Assembly (NCBI GenBank): GCA_958454405.1
Contig: CAUEBO010000029.1
Coordinates: forward strand, 1-31,874
Direction: 5' to 3'
DNA from: an uncultured Eggerthellaceae bacterium
GTDB lineage: Bacteria > Actinomycetota > Coriobacteriia > Coriobacteriales > Eggerthellaceae
Length of the DNA: 31,874 nucleotides
Shown: positions 21,803 through 29,844 of the stretch, piece after piece
Numbering within the stretch: the first letter of the stretch is position 1
Layout: each line of letters starts with the position of its first letter
Position numbers and translations under genes: made by a program
Notes under the pieces: generated by a model
What the model was told of the DNA's origin: nothing
The model's input: the letters and a program-made list of their open reading frames with translations, nothing else
The model's database searches: none

Positions 21803-23896
21803 ATGATCATGCAGCTCGAACATATATCGAAGTCGTTTGGAGGACGCCAGCTCTTCCACGACGTCACGTTTCGCCTGGAGGAGTACGAGCGCTTAGCGCT
21901 CGTGGGCCCGAACGGCGCCGGCAAGACCACGCTTCTGAACATCGTCTCGGGCGTGGAGGACGCCGACGAGGGCCGCGTGCTGTTCGCGAAGGGCGCGCGC
22001 GTGGGATACCTGGAGCAGGAGGCCATCGAGATGGCGGACCGCTCGATCTTCGAGGAGGTCATGTCGTCTCAGGTGGAGATCCTCGAGGCGGAGCAGCGGC
22101 TCCACAAGCTGGAGGCGGGCCTTGGCGAGGACCCCACGCCCCAGCAGCTGGCGGCGGCGGGCCGCGCGCGCGACGCCTACGAAGTGCTGGGCGGCTACAC
22201 CATCGAGGCGAAGGTCCGCAGCGTTCTGTTCGGGCTGGGCTTCAAGGAGGACGATCTCGAACGGTCCACCGCCGAGTTCTCGGGCGGCTGGCAGATGCGC
22301 ATCGCGCTGGCGAAGCTGCTCATCCGCAACCCCGAGGTGCTGCTGCTCGACGAGCCCACGAACCACCTTGACCTCGAGAGCGTCAAATGGCTCGAGGGCT
22401 TCCTGCGCGGCTACGCCGGCACCGTGGTGGTGGTCAGCCACGACCGCGCGTTCATGGACAACATGGTGGATCGCGTGGCCGAGGTGGACAACGGCTGCAT
22501 CAACCTGTACAAGGGCAACTACACGGCCTATCTCAAAGCCCGCGAGGAACGCCTTGAGCGCCTTCGCGCGGAAGCGGCCAAGCAGGCCGAGGAGATCGCC
22601 CATATGGAGGCGTTCATCGAGAAGTTCCGCTACAAGCCCACGAAGGCCAAGCAGGTGCAGGACCGTGTGAAGAAGCTCGAGAAGATCGAGCGGATCGAGA
22701 TTCCCGAAGAGAAGAAGACGGTGCGCTTCAACTTCAAGCAGCCGCCGCGCACGGGCGACGAGGTGGTGCGCGCCCGCGGGCTGGTGAAGCGCTTCGGCGA
22801 CAAGACGGTCTACGACGGTTTCGACTTCACCCTGTACCGCGGCGACAAGGTGGCGCTCGTGGGACCGAACGGCGCGGGCAAGTCCACGCTGCTCAAGATG
22901 GTGGCCGGCGCGCTCGCGCCGGATGCGGGCGCCATCGAGTATGGCGTGCACGTGTCGAAGACCTACTACGCGCAGCACCAGCTCGAAGAGCTGCATGCGG
23001 GCAACACCGTGTTCGAGGAGTTGGACCACGCGGCGCCCGGCTGGACCATCTCGCAGGTGCGCACGCTGCTGGGCGCGTTTTTGTTCACGGGCGACGCGGT
23101 GGACAAGAAGGTGGGCGTGCTCTCCGGCGGCGAGAAGAGCCGGCTCGCGCTGGCGAAGATGCTCGTGGCTCCGCGGCCGCTGCTGTGCCTGGACGAGCCC
23201 ACGAACCACCTGGACATCGCGAGCGCCGACATCCTCGAGCAGGCGCTCCGGTCGTTCGAGGGGACCATCCTCTTCATCACCCACGACCGCCATCTCATCC
23301 GCGGGGTGGCGAACCGCATCGTGGAGGTCGCTCCGGGCAAGGTGACGAACTACGACGGCGACTACGACTACTACCTGTACAAGAGCGGCCAGCTGGACGG
23401 CCCCGCGCCTGAGGAGCCGTCGCTTGTGGACGAGGTCATGGGCGAGGGCGAAGCGCGTCCCAAGAAGGGCCCGTCGAAGGACGGCTCGTCGAAGGCCGCG
23501 CCGCGATCGGGCCGGCGCGATCGGGCCGGGGATCCGCCGGGCGCCAGGGCCGATGCCGGCAAGACGGAGCTCACCGCCCCGCGGGCGAGCGCGCCGAAGA
23601 CAAAGGAGCAGAAGCGCCGCGAAGCCGAGGCGCGCAACCGCGCCTACGCGGCGCTGAAGAACCATCGCAAGCGCATAGCCGAGCTGGACCGCCAGATGGA
23701 TCGCGACAACGCGCGCCTGGCCGAGCTGCTGGAGCTCATGGCCGATCCGGATTTCTACATCAACGAGGATGCGTCCTCCGATGCCGTCGCCGAGCACGCG
23801 AAACTCAAGCAGCGCCTGGCGGCGGCCGAAGAGGAATGGCTGACGCTTACTGAAGAGCTGGAGGCCGAGATGGCCCGCCAGGCGGACGCGTCGTAG
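21803..23896 (+). CDS. ABC-F family ATPase
   Basis: 697 aa, two ABC domains on one chain and no membrane segment. Domain 1: Walker A GPNGAGKTT (35-43), signature FSGGWQMR, Walker B LLLLDEPTNHLD. Domain 2: GPNGAGKSTLLK, signature LSGGEKSR, Walker B LCLDEPTNHLD. The linker (KAREERLERLRAEAAKQAEE... then FRYKPTKAKQVQDR) is the ABC-F interaction arm that reaches the ribosomal P/E site. A charged low-complexity stretch (about 530-610) leads to a C-terminal coiled coil, as in Uup-type members. ABC-F proteins act on the ribosome or in stress tolerance; which subgroup this is cannot be fixed by eye. The ATG at 21803 lacks a clear ribosome binding site; ATG 21809 is an alternative. A nested hairpin repeat begins six bases after the stop. 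Confidence 0.9.
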   Translation: MIMQLEHISKSFGGRQLFHDVTFRLEEYERLALVGPNGAGKTTLLNIVSGVEDADEGRVLFAKGARVGYLEQEAIEMADRSIFEEVMSSQVEILEAEQRLHKLEAGLGEDPTPQQLAAAGRARDAYEVLGGYTIEAKVRSVLFGLGFKEDDLERSTAEFSGGWQMRIALAKLLIRNPEVLLLDEPTNHLDLESVKWLEGFLRGYAGTVVVVSHDRAFMDNMVDRVAEVDNGCINLYKGNYTAYLKAREERLERLRAEAAKQAEEIAHMEAFIEKFRYKPTKAKQVQDRVKKLEKIERIEIPEEKKTVRFNFKQPPRTGDEVVRARGLVKRFGDKTVYDGFDFTLYRGDKVALVGPNGAGKSTLLKMVAGALAPDAGAIEYGVHVSKTYYAQHQLEELHAGNTVFEELDHAAPGWTISQVRTLLGAFLFTGDAVDKKVGVLSGGEKSRLALAKMLVAPRPLLCLDEPTNHLDIASADILEQALRSFEGTILFITHDRHLIRGVANRIVEVAPGKVTNYDGDYDYYLYKSGQLDGPAPEEPSLVDEVMGEGEARPKKGPSKDGSSKAAPRSGRRDRAGDPPGARADAGKTELTAPRASAPKTKEQKRREAEARNRAYAALKNHRKRIAELDRQMDRDNARLAELLELMADPDFYINEDASSDAVAEHAKLKQRLAAAEEEWLTLTEELEAEMARQADAS

Positions 23897-23901
23897 GCCG
23901 G

Positions 23902-24089
23902 GCCGCCCAGCGGGCGTCCAGTCGCTCTACCTGCGGCATCCGGCATGCGGGCGCTCCCAGTCGCTCGGGCAGTCCTGGCTTTGGCGCACGGCCCGCTGGG
24001 CCGTTCGCGTCGCTGCGGAACTCGCTTGGTGGGCGCGCCCGCATGCCGGATGCTCGCGGAACTCGCTTGGTGGACGCCCGCCAGGCGGC
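23902..24089. repeat. Nested hairpin repeat (family 1): two units, one inside the other
   Basis: From outside to inside: (1) basal stem, 17/19 paired, 23902-23920 with 24071-24089; (2) conserved core, left CCAGTCGCTC (23918-23927), right GCGGAACTCGCTTGGTGG (24056-24073); (3) a perfect 19-bp stem, 23936-23954 with 24035-24053; (4) the core again, left CAGTCGCTCGGGCAGTCCTG (23958-23977), right GCGGAACTCGCTTGGTGGG (24015-24033); (5) apical ACGGCCC-GCT-GGGCCGT (about 23988-24004). The cores repeat in sequence, whereas the three stems are unrelated to one another but each is self-complementary. The same core occurs at 29663-29788. It lies between the ABC-F and trmL genes and is on the sense strand of both. 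It contains no ORF. Confidence 0.85.
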
Positions 24090-24158
24090 TTCGCGGGGGC
24101 TCTTGGGCGGGCCATCTTGGCGCATCGCTTCGCTCGCTGTGCCGAAGGAGGTTGGAGG

Positions 24159-24620
24159 ATGCTGAACATCGTTTTGGTGGAGCCGGAGATCCCGCAGAAT
24201 GCGGGGAACATCGCGCGCACGTGCGCGTGCGTGGGGGCTCGGCTGCATTTGGTGGAGCCTATGGGATTCCGATTGACGCAGAGGAACCTCGCCCGCGCCG
24301 GATGCGACTACTGGGACGAGGTGGATATCGTGCAGTGGCCGTGCGCCGATGCGTTCTTCGAGGCGCACGGCAACGACGAGCTGCACCTGTTCACCAGCCA
24401 AGCGCGCCGCCGGTTCGACGAAGCGGCGTACGGGGAGGACTCCTTCCTCGTGTTCGGGCGCGAAAGCCGCGGCCTCGACCTGCGCCTCATCGAGGCCCAC
24501 GCGGGCCGCTGCGTGCGCATCCCCATGCGCGAGGGCCTGCGCAGCCTCAATCTGAGCAACGCCGCGGCCGTGGCCGCCTACGAGGCGCTGCGGCAACAGG
24601 GATGGCCGGGGTTGGGCTGA
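24159..24620 (+). CDS. trmL: tRNA (cytidine/uridine-34-2'-O)-methyltransferase TrmL
   Basis: 153 aa, a minimal SPOUT (trefoil-knot) methyltransferase. The N-terminus MLNIVLVEPEIPQNAGNIARTC is the family signature (E-P-x-IPxNxGNIxRxC). The knot and S-adenosylmethionine site are VFGRESRGL and IPMREGLRSLNLSNAAAVAAYEALRQ. TrmL methylates the wobble ribose of tRNA-Leu isoacceptors. The ATG at 24159 is chosen because GAAGGAG lies eight bases upstream and it starts the signature; the frame is open further upstream (24117) within repeat-flanking sequence. Confidence 0.9.
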   Translation: MLNIVLVEPEIPQNAGNIARTCACVGARLHLVEPMGFRLTQRNLARAGCDYWDEVDIVQWPCADAFFEAHGNDELHLFTSQARRRFDEAAYGEDSFLVFGRESRGLDLRLIEAHAGRCVRIPMREGLRSLNLSNAAAVAAYEALRQQGWPGLG

Positions 24621-25241
24621 GGCTGGGACAACGCCAGCTCCGAAAGCGATCGCCGAAAGCGGCCGGCACCGCCCGATCCGCCGGCAAACCGCCCTGCCAC
24701 AGCCCCGGCCGATCCGCCTCCATGGCGCCGATTGGTCTTTGGGAAGAATCCGGTCCAAACCGCAGATGACAGAAAACACGGTCGAATGTGCAGTCGCCGA
24801 GCGCAAAACCGGGCTCGCGAATTCTGCGACCAGGCGTTTTGTGCGGTCAAGGCGCGAAAAGGGCGCGGATCGGCCCCGCAGACTGCACATTCGACTGCGT
24901 TTTCGGTCATTTTTGGTTTCATCCGACGCCGGCCGGTCTTCGGAAGAATTCGCTCCCTACATGAAGAGGCTTTTCGTTTGCCCGACAGCAAGCGGGTCGG
25001 CTCGAAAAGCTGCGCACGCCGGCGCGTCAACGGCGGTTTGGCGGCGGCTCGCTCGAAGCGCCCGCTTTTCGCCGTGGGCCGTCCGTTTCGGGCGACGAGG
25101 CGTTTTGCGGTAAGACGCTGGTTGACGCGGCCCTGTGCCGTCCGTTCGCGGATCGTGCGCTTTAGCGGGATGGATCGGCCCGCCGACGCCGCCAACGGGT
25201 ATACTGGGCCCATTGTCTGAGAAAACAAGGAGGTCGTTCCC
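24621..25241. other. 621-base intergenic region between trmL and serC
   Basis: No credible gene: the open frames are chance readings of GC-rich DNA. It holds the family-2 palindromic element (24767-24909) flanked by imperfect direct repeats of 22-23 bases (24734-24756 and 24935-24956, both reading GGTCTT...GAAGAAT). Near serC there is a TATACT hexamer (25200-25205) that may be its -10 box, without a clear -35. Confidence 0.6.
24767..24909. repeat. 143-bp palindromic element (family 2, copy B)
   Basis: Terminal inverted repeats of 29 bases, 26/29 identical: 24767-24795 (starts TGACAGAAAACACGG) and 24881-24909 (ends GTTTTCGGTCA). The pairing can extend outwards through AAACC/GGTTT. The centre, 24826-24848 (GCGACCAGGCGTTTTG...CGGTC), matches the centre of copy A at 2635-2657 in 19 of 23 bases. 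The terminal repeats differ in sequence between the copies. Imperfect direct repeats flank it. Confidence 0.75.
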
Positions 25242-26321
25242 ATGGCTCGAGTGTACAATTTCTCCGCTGGTCCCGCGGTGCTGCCCGAGGAGGTGCTGCG
25301 CGAGGCTGCCGACGAGATGCTCGACTACCGGGGCTCCGGCATGTCCGTCATGGAGATGAGCCACCGCTCCAAGCCCTTCGCCTCCATCATCGAGACGGCC
25401 GAGCAGGACATCCGCGACCTCATGGGCATCCCCGACAACTACCGCGTGCTGTTTCTGCAGGGCGGCGCGTCCACGCAGTTCGCGATGATCCCCATGAACC
25501 TCATGAAGAACAAGGTGGCCGACTACATCGTCAGCGGCTCGTGGTCGAAGAAGGCGTTCAAGGAAGCGAAGATCTTCGGCGATGCCCGCTGCGTGGCCTC
25601 ATCCGAGGACGAGAACTTCAGCTACGTGCCCGACGTGCACGCCCTCGAGCTGTCCGACGACGCCGACTACGTCTACATCTGCCAGAACGAGACCATCTAC
25701 GGCACCGTGTACCATGAGCTGCCCGACACGAATGGCAAGCCGCTCGTGGCCGACGTGTCGTCGTGCTTCCTTTCCGAGCCGATGGACGTGAGCAAGTACG
25801 GCCTCATCTACGGCGGCGTGCAGAAGAACGTGGGCCCCGCCGGCGTGACCATCGTCATCATCCGCGACGACCTGGTGTCCGAGCCTTTGCCCGGCACGCC
25901 CACTATGCTGCGCTACGACACGCACGTCGACGCGAAGAGCCTGTACAACACGCCGCCCGCCTACGGCATCTACATGTGCGGCAAGGTGTTCCAGTGGCTG
26001 AAGGCCCAGGGCGGCCTTGAAGCCATGCGCGAGCGCAACGTGGAGAAGGCCCAGCTGCTCTACGACTACCTGGACCAGAGCGCGCTGTTCAAGGGCACCG
26101 CGCGCAAAGAGGACCGCTCCATCATGAACGTGCCGTTCGTCACCGGAAGCGACGAGCTGGACGCGAAGTTCGTCGCCGAGGCGAAGAAGGTGGGCATCGA
26201 GAGCATCAAGGGCCACCGCAGCGTGGGCGGCATGCGCGCGAGCATCTACAACGCCATGCCCCGCGAAGGCGTGGAGGCCCTCGTGAAGTTCATGGGCGAG
26301 TTCGAGCGCGAGAACGCATAG
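25242..26321 (+). CDS. serC: Phosphoserine aminotransferase
   Basis: 359 aa, full length. It converts 3-phosphohydroxypyruvate and glutamate to phosphoserine and 2-oxoglutarate in serine synthesis (and the matching step of pyridoxal phosphate synthesis where present). Family marks: the N-terminus VYNFSAGPAVLP, GSGMSVMEMSHRS, LQGGASTQFAMIPMNL, the pyridoxal-phosphate lysine K195 in GGVQKNVGPAG, and C-terminal GHRSVGGMRASIYNAM. AAGGAGG precedes the ATG. It appears to be transcribed on its own or with the SDR gene 33 bases downstream; no other serine gene is near. Confidence 0.96.
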   Translation: MARVYNFSAGPAVLPEEVLREAADEMLDYRGSGMSVMEMSHRSKPFASIIETAEQDIRDLMGIPDNYRVLFLQGGASTQFAMIPMNLMKNKVADYIVSGSWSKKAFKEAKIFGDARCVASSEDENFSYVPDVHALELSDDADYVYICQNETIYGTVYHELPDTNGKPLVADVSSCFLSEPMDVSKYGLIYGGVQKNVGPAGVTIVIIRDDLVSEPLPGTPTMLRYDTHVDAKSLYNTPPAYGIYMCGKVFQWLKAQGGLEAMRERNVEKAQLLYDYLDQSALFKGTARKEDRSIMNVPFVTGSDELDAKFVAEAKKVGIESIKGHRSVGGMRASIYNAMPREGVEALVKFMGEFERENA

Positions 26322-26354
26322 GGCCCGGCCCTGCGGACGGGAGAGGGGAGTGCG

Positions 26355-27200
26355 ATGGTCGACGGTCCTGTTTGGATGATAACCGGCGCGAGCCGCGGGC
26401 TGGGAAGCGAATTCGCGAAGGTCGCGCAAGAGAACGGCTGCCGCGTTGCGGCGACCGCCCGCAGGCCCGAAGCGGTGCGCGCATCGCTCGGCCAGCGCGA
26501 CGGGCTGCTGGCGGTCGCGCTCGACGTGACGGACGCCGGCCAGGTGGCCGAAGCGGTGCAGAGCGTCCTGGACGCGTTCGGCCGCATCGACGTGCTGGTG
26601 AACAACGCGGGCTACGGCATCTTCGGCGCTTTGGAGGAGACGACTGACGCGGAGACGCGCGCGATCTTCGATACCAACGTGTTCGGGATGATGAACGTCA
26701 CGCGCGCGGTCCTCCCCGCGATGCGGGCCCAGGGATCGGGCCGTATCGTGAACATCGGCTCGATGGCCAGCTTCGCCTGCGATCCGGGCGGCGCGCTCTA
26801 CGATGCCACCAAGTTCGCGGTGGCCGCCGTGAGCGAGGCCCTCGCGCTCGAGATGAAGGGCTTCGGCATCGAGAGCATGGTGGTCGAACCGGGCATGTTC
26901 CGCACGAACTTCTTCGATTCCAGCTCCATCCGCACGCTCGAGGCGCCTCTCGACGCCTACGACGGCACGCCGGCCCGCGGGGCGCTCGAGTTCTGCCTGG
27001 ACAACAACTACCGGCAGCACGGAGATCCCCGCAAGGCCGCGCAGCTGGTCTACGACGTCGTGTCTTCGGATGAGGCACTGCCCCTGTGGCTTCCCGTCGG
27101 CAAGGACGCCGTCAAGAAATTCGAGAGGAAGCTCGGCGGCATGGTCGATTCCATCCAGCCGTACCGCGACCGCTGCTGCGACTGCTTCGTGGACGAGTAA
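26355..27200 (+). CDS. Short-chain dehydrogenase/reductase (SDR)
   Basis: 281 aa, a classical SDR. The cofactor loop is T10-G-A-S-R-G-L-G17, NNAG follows near 90, and the catalytic set is S136, Y149 and K153 (YDATK). An Arg after the second strand (ATARRPE) favours NADPH. The C-terminal 90 residues, which shape the substrate pocket, have no recognisable specificity and end in a Cys-rich RCCDCF stretch. GGGGAG precedes the ATG. It is 33 bases after serC and is followed by a strong terminator. Confidence 0.9.
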   Translation: MVDGPVWMITGASRGLGSEFAKVAQENGCRVAATARRPEAVRASLGQRDGLLAVALDVTDAGQVAEAVQSVLDAFGRIDVLVNNAGYGIFGALEETTDAETRAIFDTNVFGMMNVTRAVLPAMRAQGSGRIVNIGSMASFACDPGGALYDATKFAVAAVSEALALEMKGFGIESMVVEPGMFRTNFFDSSSIRTLEAPLDAYDGTPARGALEFCLDNNYRQHGDPRKAAQLVYDVVSSDEALPLWLPVGKDAVKKFERKLGGMVDSIQPYRDRCCDCFVDE

Positions 27201-27219
27201 GGGAAGGTTCGTTCCCTTC

Positions 27220-27255
27220 CGGCTGGGAGCGTTCGCGGCGCTCCCAGCCGTCTTT
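27220..27255 (+). terminator. Rho-independent terminator after the SDR gene
   Basis: GGCTGGGAGC (27221-27230) pairs perfectly with GCTCCCAGCC (27240-27249), extended by C27220/G27250, followed by TCTTT. A smaller GGAAGG/CCTTCC stem lies just before it. Confidence 0.8.
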
Positions 27256-27357
27256 CGATCGGCCCTTCCGGCCGGCTTCGGGTGGCTTGCCGCCACTTGT
27301 GAAGTTTCCCCGGCCGATCGCATGGACGGCTGCGGTTGCGATAGACTGGAAACCACC

Positions 27358-28047
27358 ATGTCTGCATCGCTACCGTACATCATCATCAGCGTCTTGTGTT
27401 TCGTGCCGGCCATCGTGCTCCACGAGGCCAGCCACGGCTTTGCGGCGTACAAGCTGGGCGATCCCACGGCGCAGCGCGCCGGGCGGCTGTCGCTCAACCC
27501 GCTCAAGCATGTCGACCCGTTCGGCACCGTCATCATGCCGCTTCTGCTCATCGCCATGAACATGCCCGTGTTCGGCTACGCCAAGCCCGTGCCGTACAAT
27601 CCCTCCTACTTCAAGGACCCGCGCAAGGGCGATCTCATCGTGGGATTGGCCGGGCCCGCCGCCAACCTGGCCATGGCCGCGCTCGGCGCGCTTGTCGCGT
27701 TCGCGCTGTACCTGCTCGCCCCTAGCGACGTCATGGCCGCCTACGTGGCCGGCGACGGGCTCATGTACTACTTCTACTGGCAGTTCCTGCCCATGTTCTC
27801 GCTTATCAACCTGTACCTCATGTTCTTCAACCTGCTGCCCATACCGCCGCTCGACGGCTCTTCCATCATCGGGTTCTTCCTGCCGCGCAAGTACCTGCCG
27901 CAGTACTACAAAGTGCAGCAGTACGCGATGCCGGTGTTCCTGGTCGTGGTGCTCCTCCTGCCTTCCTTCCTCCACTTCAATCCCATCGGCATCTACCTCG
28001 ACGCGACGGCGGGCAACGTGTTCGACCTGCTGTATTCGTTCTTCTAG
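27358..28047 (+). CDS. Site-2 protease family (M50) membrane metalloprotease
   Basis: 229 aa with about five or six membrane segments. The zinc site is H22-E23-A-S-H26 in the first helix, with the second motif NLLPIPPLD166G supplying the third ligand Asp. This is the short, PDZ-less group (YwhC/Rv-type) common in Gram-positive bacteria; its substrates are mostly unknown. The ATG at 27358 puts HExxH in the usual place, but only a weak site (CTGGAAA) precedes it; ATG 27322 would add 12 Cys-containing residues. It is nine bases before scpA, in the same operon; M50-scpA-scpB is a frequent order in Actinobacteria and Firmicutes. Confidence 0.9.
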   Translation: MSASLPYIIISVLCFVPAIVLHEASHGFAAYKLGDPTAQRAGRLSLNPLKHVDPFGTVIMPLLLIAMNMPVFGYAKPVPYNPSYFKDPRKGDLIVGLAGPAANLAMAALGALVAFALYLLAPSDVMAAYVAGDGLMYYFYWQFLPMFSLINLYLMFFNLLPIPPLDGSSIIGFFLPRKYLPQYYKVQQYAMPVFLVVVLLLPSFLHFNPIGIYLDATAGNVFDLLYSFF

Positions 28048-28056
28048 GGAGGAGCC

Positions 28057-28848
28057 GTGTCGTACAAGGTTCGCATAGACAGCTTCGAAGGGCCGTTCGA
28101 TCTTCTGCTGTACCTGGTCAGCCGCCAGAAAGTAGACATTGGAGCCATCTCCATCACCCAGATCGCCGACCAGTACCTGGCAGAGGTGTCGCGCATGGAC
28201 TCGCTCGACCTCGACGTGGCGAGCGACTTTTTGCTGGTGGCCTCCACGCTGCTGGAGATCAAGGCTGAAAGCCTGCTGCCGCGCGAGCGCGACGCGGTGG
28301 AAGACGAGCTGGAGGAGCTCGGCCCCAGCGAAGCGCGCGACATCCTCGTGGAGCGGCTGCTCGTGTACAAGCAGTACAAGAACGCCGCGAGCGCGCTCCA
28401 CATGCGCTTCGTCTCGGAGGGCCGCATGCATGCGCGCCCCTTCGGCCCCGACGCGCGCTTCCTGAACCTCATGCCGGACTACCTCAAGGACGTCACGCTT
28501 GACGGCTTGGCGCTGCTGGCGGCCCGGGCGCTGGCGCGTCGTGACATGTTCCTTTTGGAGTCGGAGCACATCGCCGCCAAGCCCATCCCGGTGGAAGTGC
28601 ACGTGCGCGCCATACACCAGCGGATACAGAACAAGAAGCGGCTTCTCTTCTCGGAGCTTGTGGACGAGCGCACGCCGACGCCGGTGATCGTCGTGACGTT
28701 TCTGGCAGTGCTCGAGCTGTACAAGCGTTCCATGGTGAAGATCGAGCAGGCCGAGCAGTTCGGCGATATCGACATCCGTTTCATCGAGGGCTCAGGAGAG
28801 CTCGTGCTGACGGGCGCCGACGCCCTCACGTCGGTCGAGGAAGGGTAG
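28057..28848 (+). CDS. scpA: Segregation and condensation protein A
   Basis: 263 aa, the kleisin subunit of the SMC-ScpA-ScpB condensin that organises the chromosome. The N-terminus has the family signature FEGPFDLLLYLVSRQKVDI and SDFLLVASTLLEIKAESLLP. A middle acidic linker follows, and the C-terminal winged helix has VIVVTFLAVLELYKRSMVKIEQ-type sequence that binds the SMC head. The start codon is GTG, after GGGAGGAG. The stop is four bases from the scpB ATG. Confidence 0.95.
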   Translation: MSYKVRIDSFEGPFDLLLYLVSRQKVDIGAISITQIADQYLAEVSRMDSLDLDVASDFLLVASTLLEIKAESLLPRERDAVEDELEELGPSEARDILVERLLVYKQYKNAASALHMRFVSEGRMHARPFGPDARFLNLMPDYLKDVTLDGLALLAARALARRDMFLLESEHIAAKPIPVEVHVRAIHQRIQNKKRLLFSELVDERTPTPVIVVTFLAVLELYKRSMVKIEQAEQFGDIDIRFIEGSGELVLTGADALTSVEEG

Positions 28849-28851
28849 GGC

Positions 28852-29655
28852 ATGTTCCAGGGCTTGCAGGAAAACCAGGTCAAAGGCGCCATAGAGGCGA
28901 TGTTGTTCGTAACCGACGAGCCGGTGGGAACCATCGCGCTCGCCGACATGCTGGAAGTCGACCCCGTGGAAGTGGAGCGGGCGCTGGTCGATCTGCGCGA
29001 GCAGCTGGCCGACGAGAACCGCGGCATCCAGCTGCGCGAGGTGGCCGGCGGCTGGAGGCTGTGCACCCATCCGGTCTACCACGAGCTCATCGAGAAGTAC
29101 GTGCTCTCCTGGGACACGCGCAAGCTCTCCCAGGCGGCGATGGAGACGCTCGCCATCGTGGCCTACCTGCAGCCGGTTACGCGAAGCGGGGTGGCGTCGG
29201 TGCGCGGCGTGAACTCCGACAGCTCCATCAACTCGCTCGTGGAGAAGGGGCTCGTGCGCGAGGCCGGCGTGGCCGATGCGCCGGGCAACCCCACGCTGTA
29301 CGCCACGACCCGCGCGTTCCTGGAGAAGTTCGGCCTGCGCTCCACGGCCGACCTGCCCGACCTCGACCAGTTCGCCCCCGACGACGACACCCGCGCGTTC
29401 ATCCGCGAGCGCCTCTCGGCAACGCGCGAGGATGCGCGCATCCTCGGCGACGCCTCGGCCGGCGATGAGGGCGGCGCGCTCGACGGCGTTCGGTTCGAGC
29501 TTGACGACGATGCCGTCTCGATTGCGGAGAGCCCGCGCGAGGAGTCGGCTTCCGATGCGGCCCAGCAGATGCTCGCCGACGCCATGGCGTCGGGGTTCGG
29601 GCTGGTGGAGAAGATCGACTTCGACGAGCTGACGTTCGAGACCGATGACGAGTGA
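28852..29655 (+). CDS. scpB: Segregation and condensation protein B, with a long acidic tail
   Basis: 267 aa. The two winged helices of ScpB are in the first 175 residues: IEAMLFVTDEPV near the start, GGWRLCTHPVY, LSQAAMETLAIVAYLQPVTR and SDSSINSLVEKGLV. It binds ScpA as a dimer. ScpB is usually near 190-200 residues; here about 90 more, rich in Asp, Glu, Ala and Ser, follow the core, without a motif. It is coupled to scpA (three-base gap). A long hairpin repeat begins eight bases after its stop. Confidence 0.93.
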   Translation: MFQGLQENQVKGAIEAMLFVTDEPVGTIALADMLEVDPVEVERALVDLREQLADENRGIQLREVAGGWRLCTHPVYHELIEKYVLSWDTRKLSQAAMETLAIVAYLQPVTRSGVASVRGVNSDSSINSLVEKGLVREAGVADAPGNPTLYATTRAFLEKFGLRSTADLPDLDQFAPDDDTRAFIRERLSATREDARILGDASAGDEGGALDGVRFELDDDAVSIAESPREESASDAAQQMLADAMASGFGLVEKIDFDELTFETDDE

Positions 29656-29662
29656 CGTGTGC

Positions 29663-29788
29663 GCGGCTGCGACCGCCGGCGACGGCGCCCAGTCGCTCGG
29701 ACAGTCCTGCTCGCGCAGACGCCCCGCAGGGGCGTCTGGCTCGTGCGGAACTCGCTTGATGGGCGCCGTCGCCGGCGGTCGCAGCCGC
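29663..29788. repeat. Long hairpin repeat (family 1), second locus
   Basis: A perfect 29-bp basal stem (29663-29691 with 29760-29788), the conserved core (left CAGTCGCTCGGACAGTCCTG, 29690-29709; right GCGGAACTCGCTTGATGGG, 29745-29763), and a perfect 9-bp apical stem AGACGCCCC-GCA-GGGGCGTCT (29717-29737). Only the core matches the repeat at 23902-24089; the stem sequences differ. It fills most of the scpB to rluB gap on their sense strand. Confidence 0.85.
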
Positions 29789-29844
29789 CGGGCATCTGCC
29801 GTCATCGGTCTCGAACGGCGCACTCCGGAGATCGAGGGGGCCCT

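Noticed and set aside
25200..25205. TATACT as the -10 box of serC
   Set aside because: It is well placed, but no -35 hexamer is found 15-19 bases upstream, so it is not listed as a promoter.
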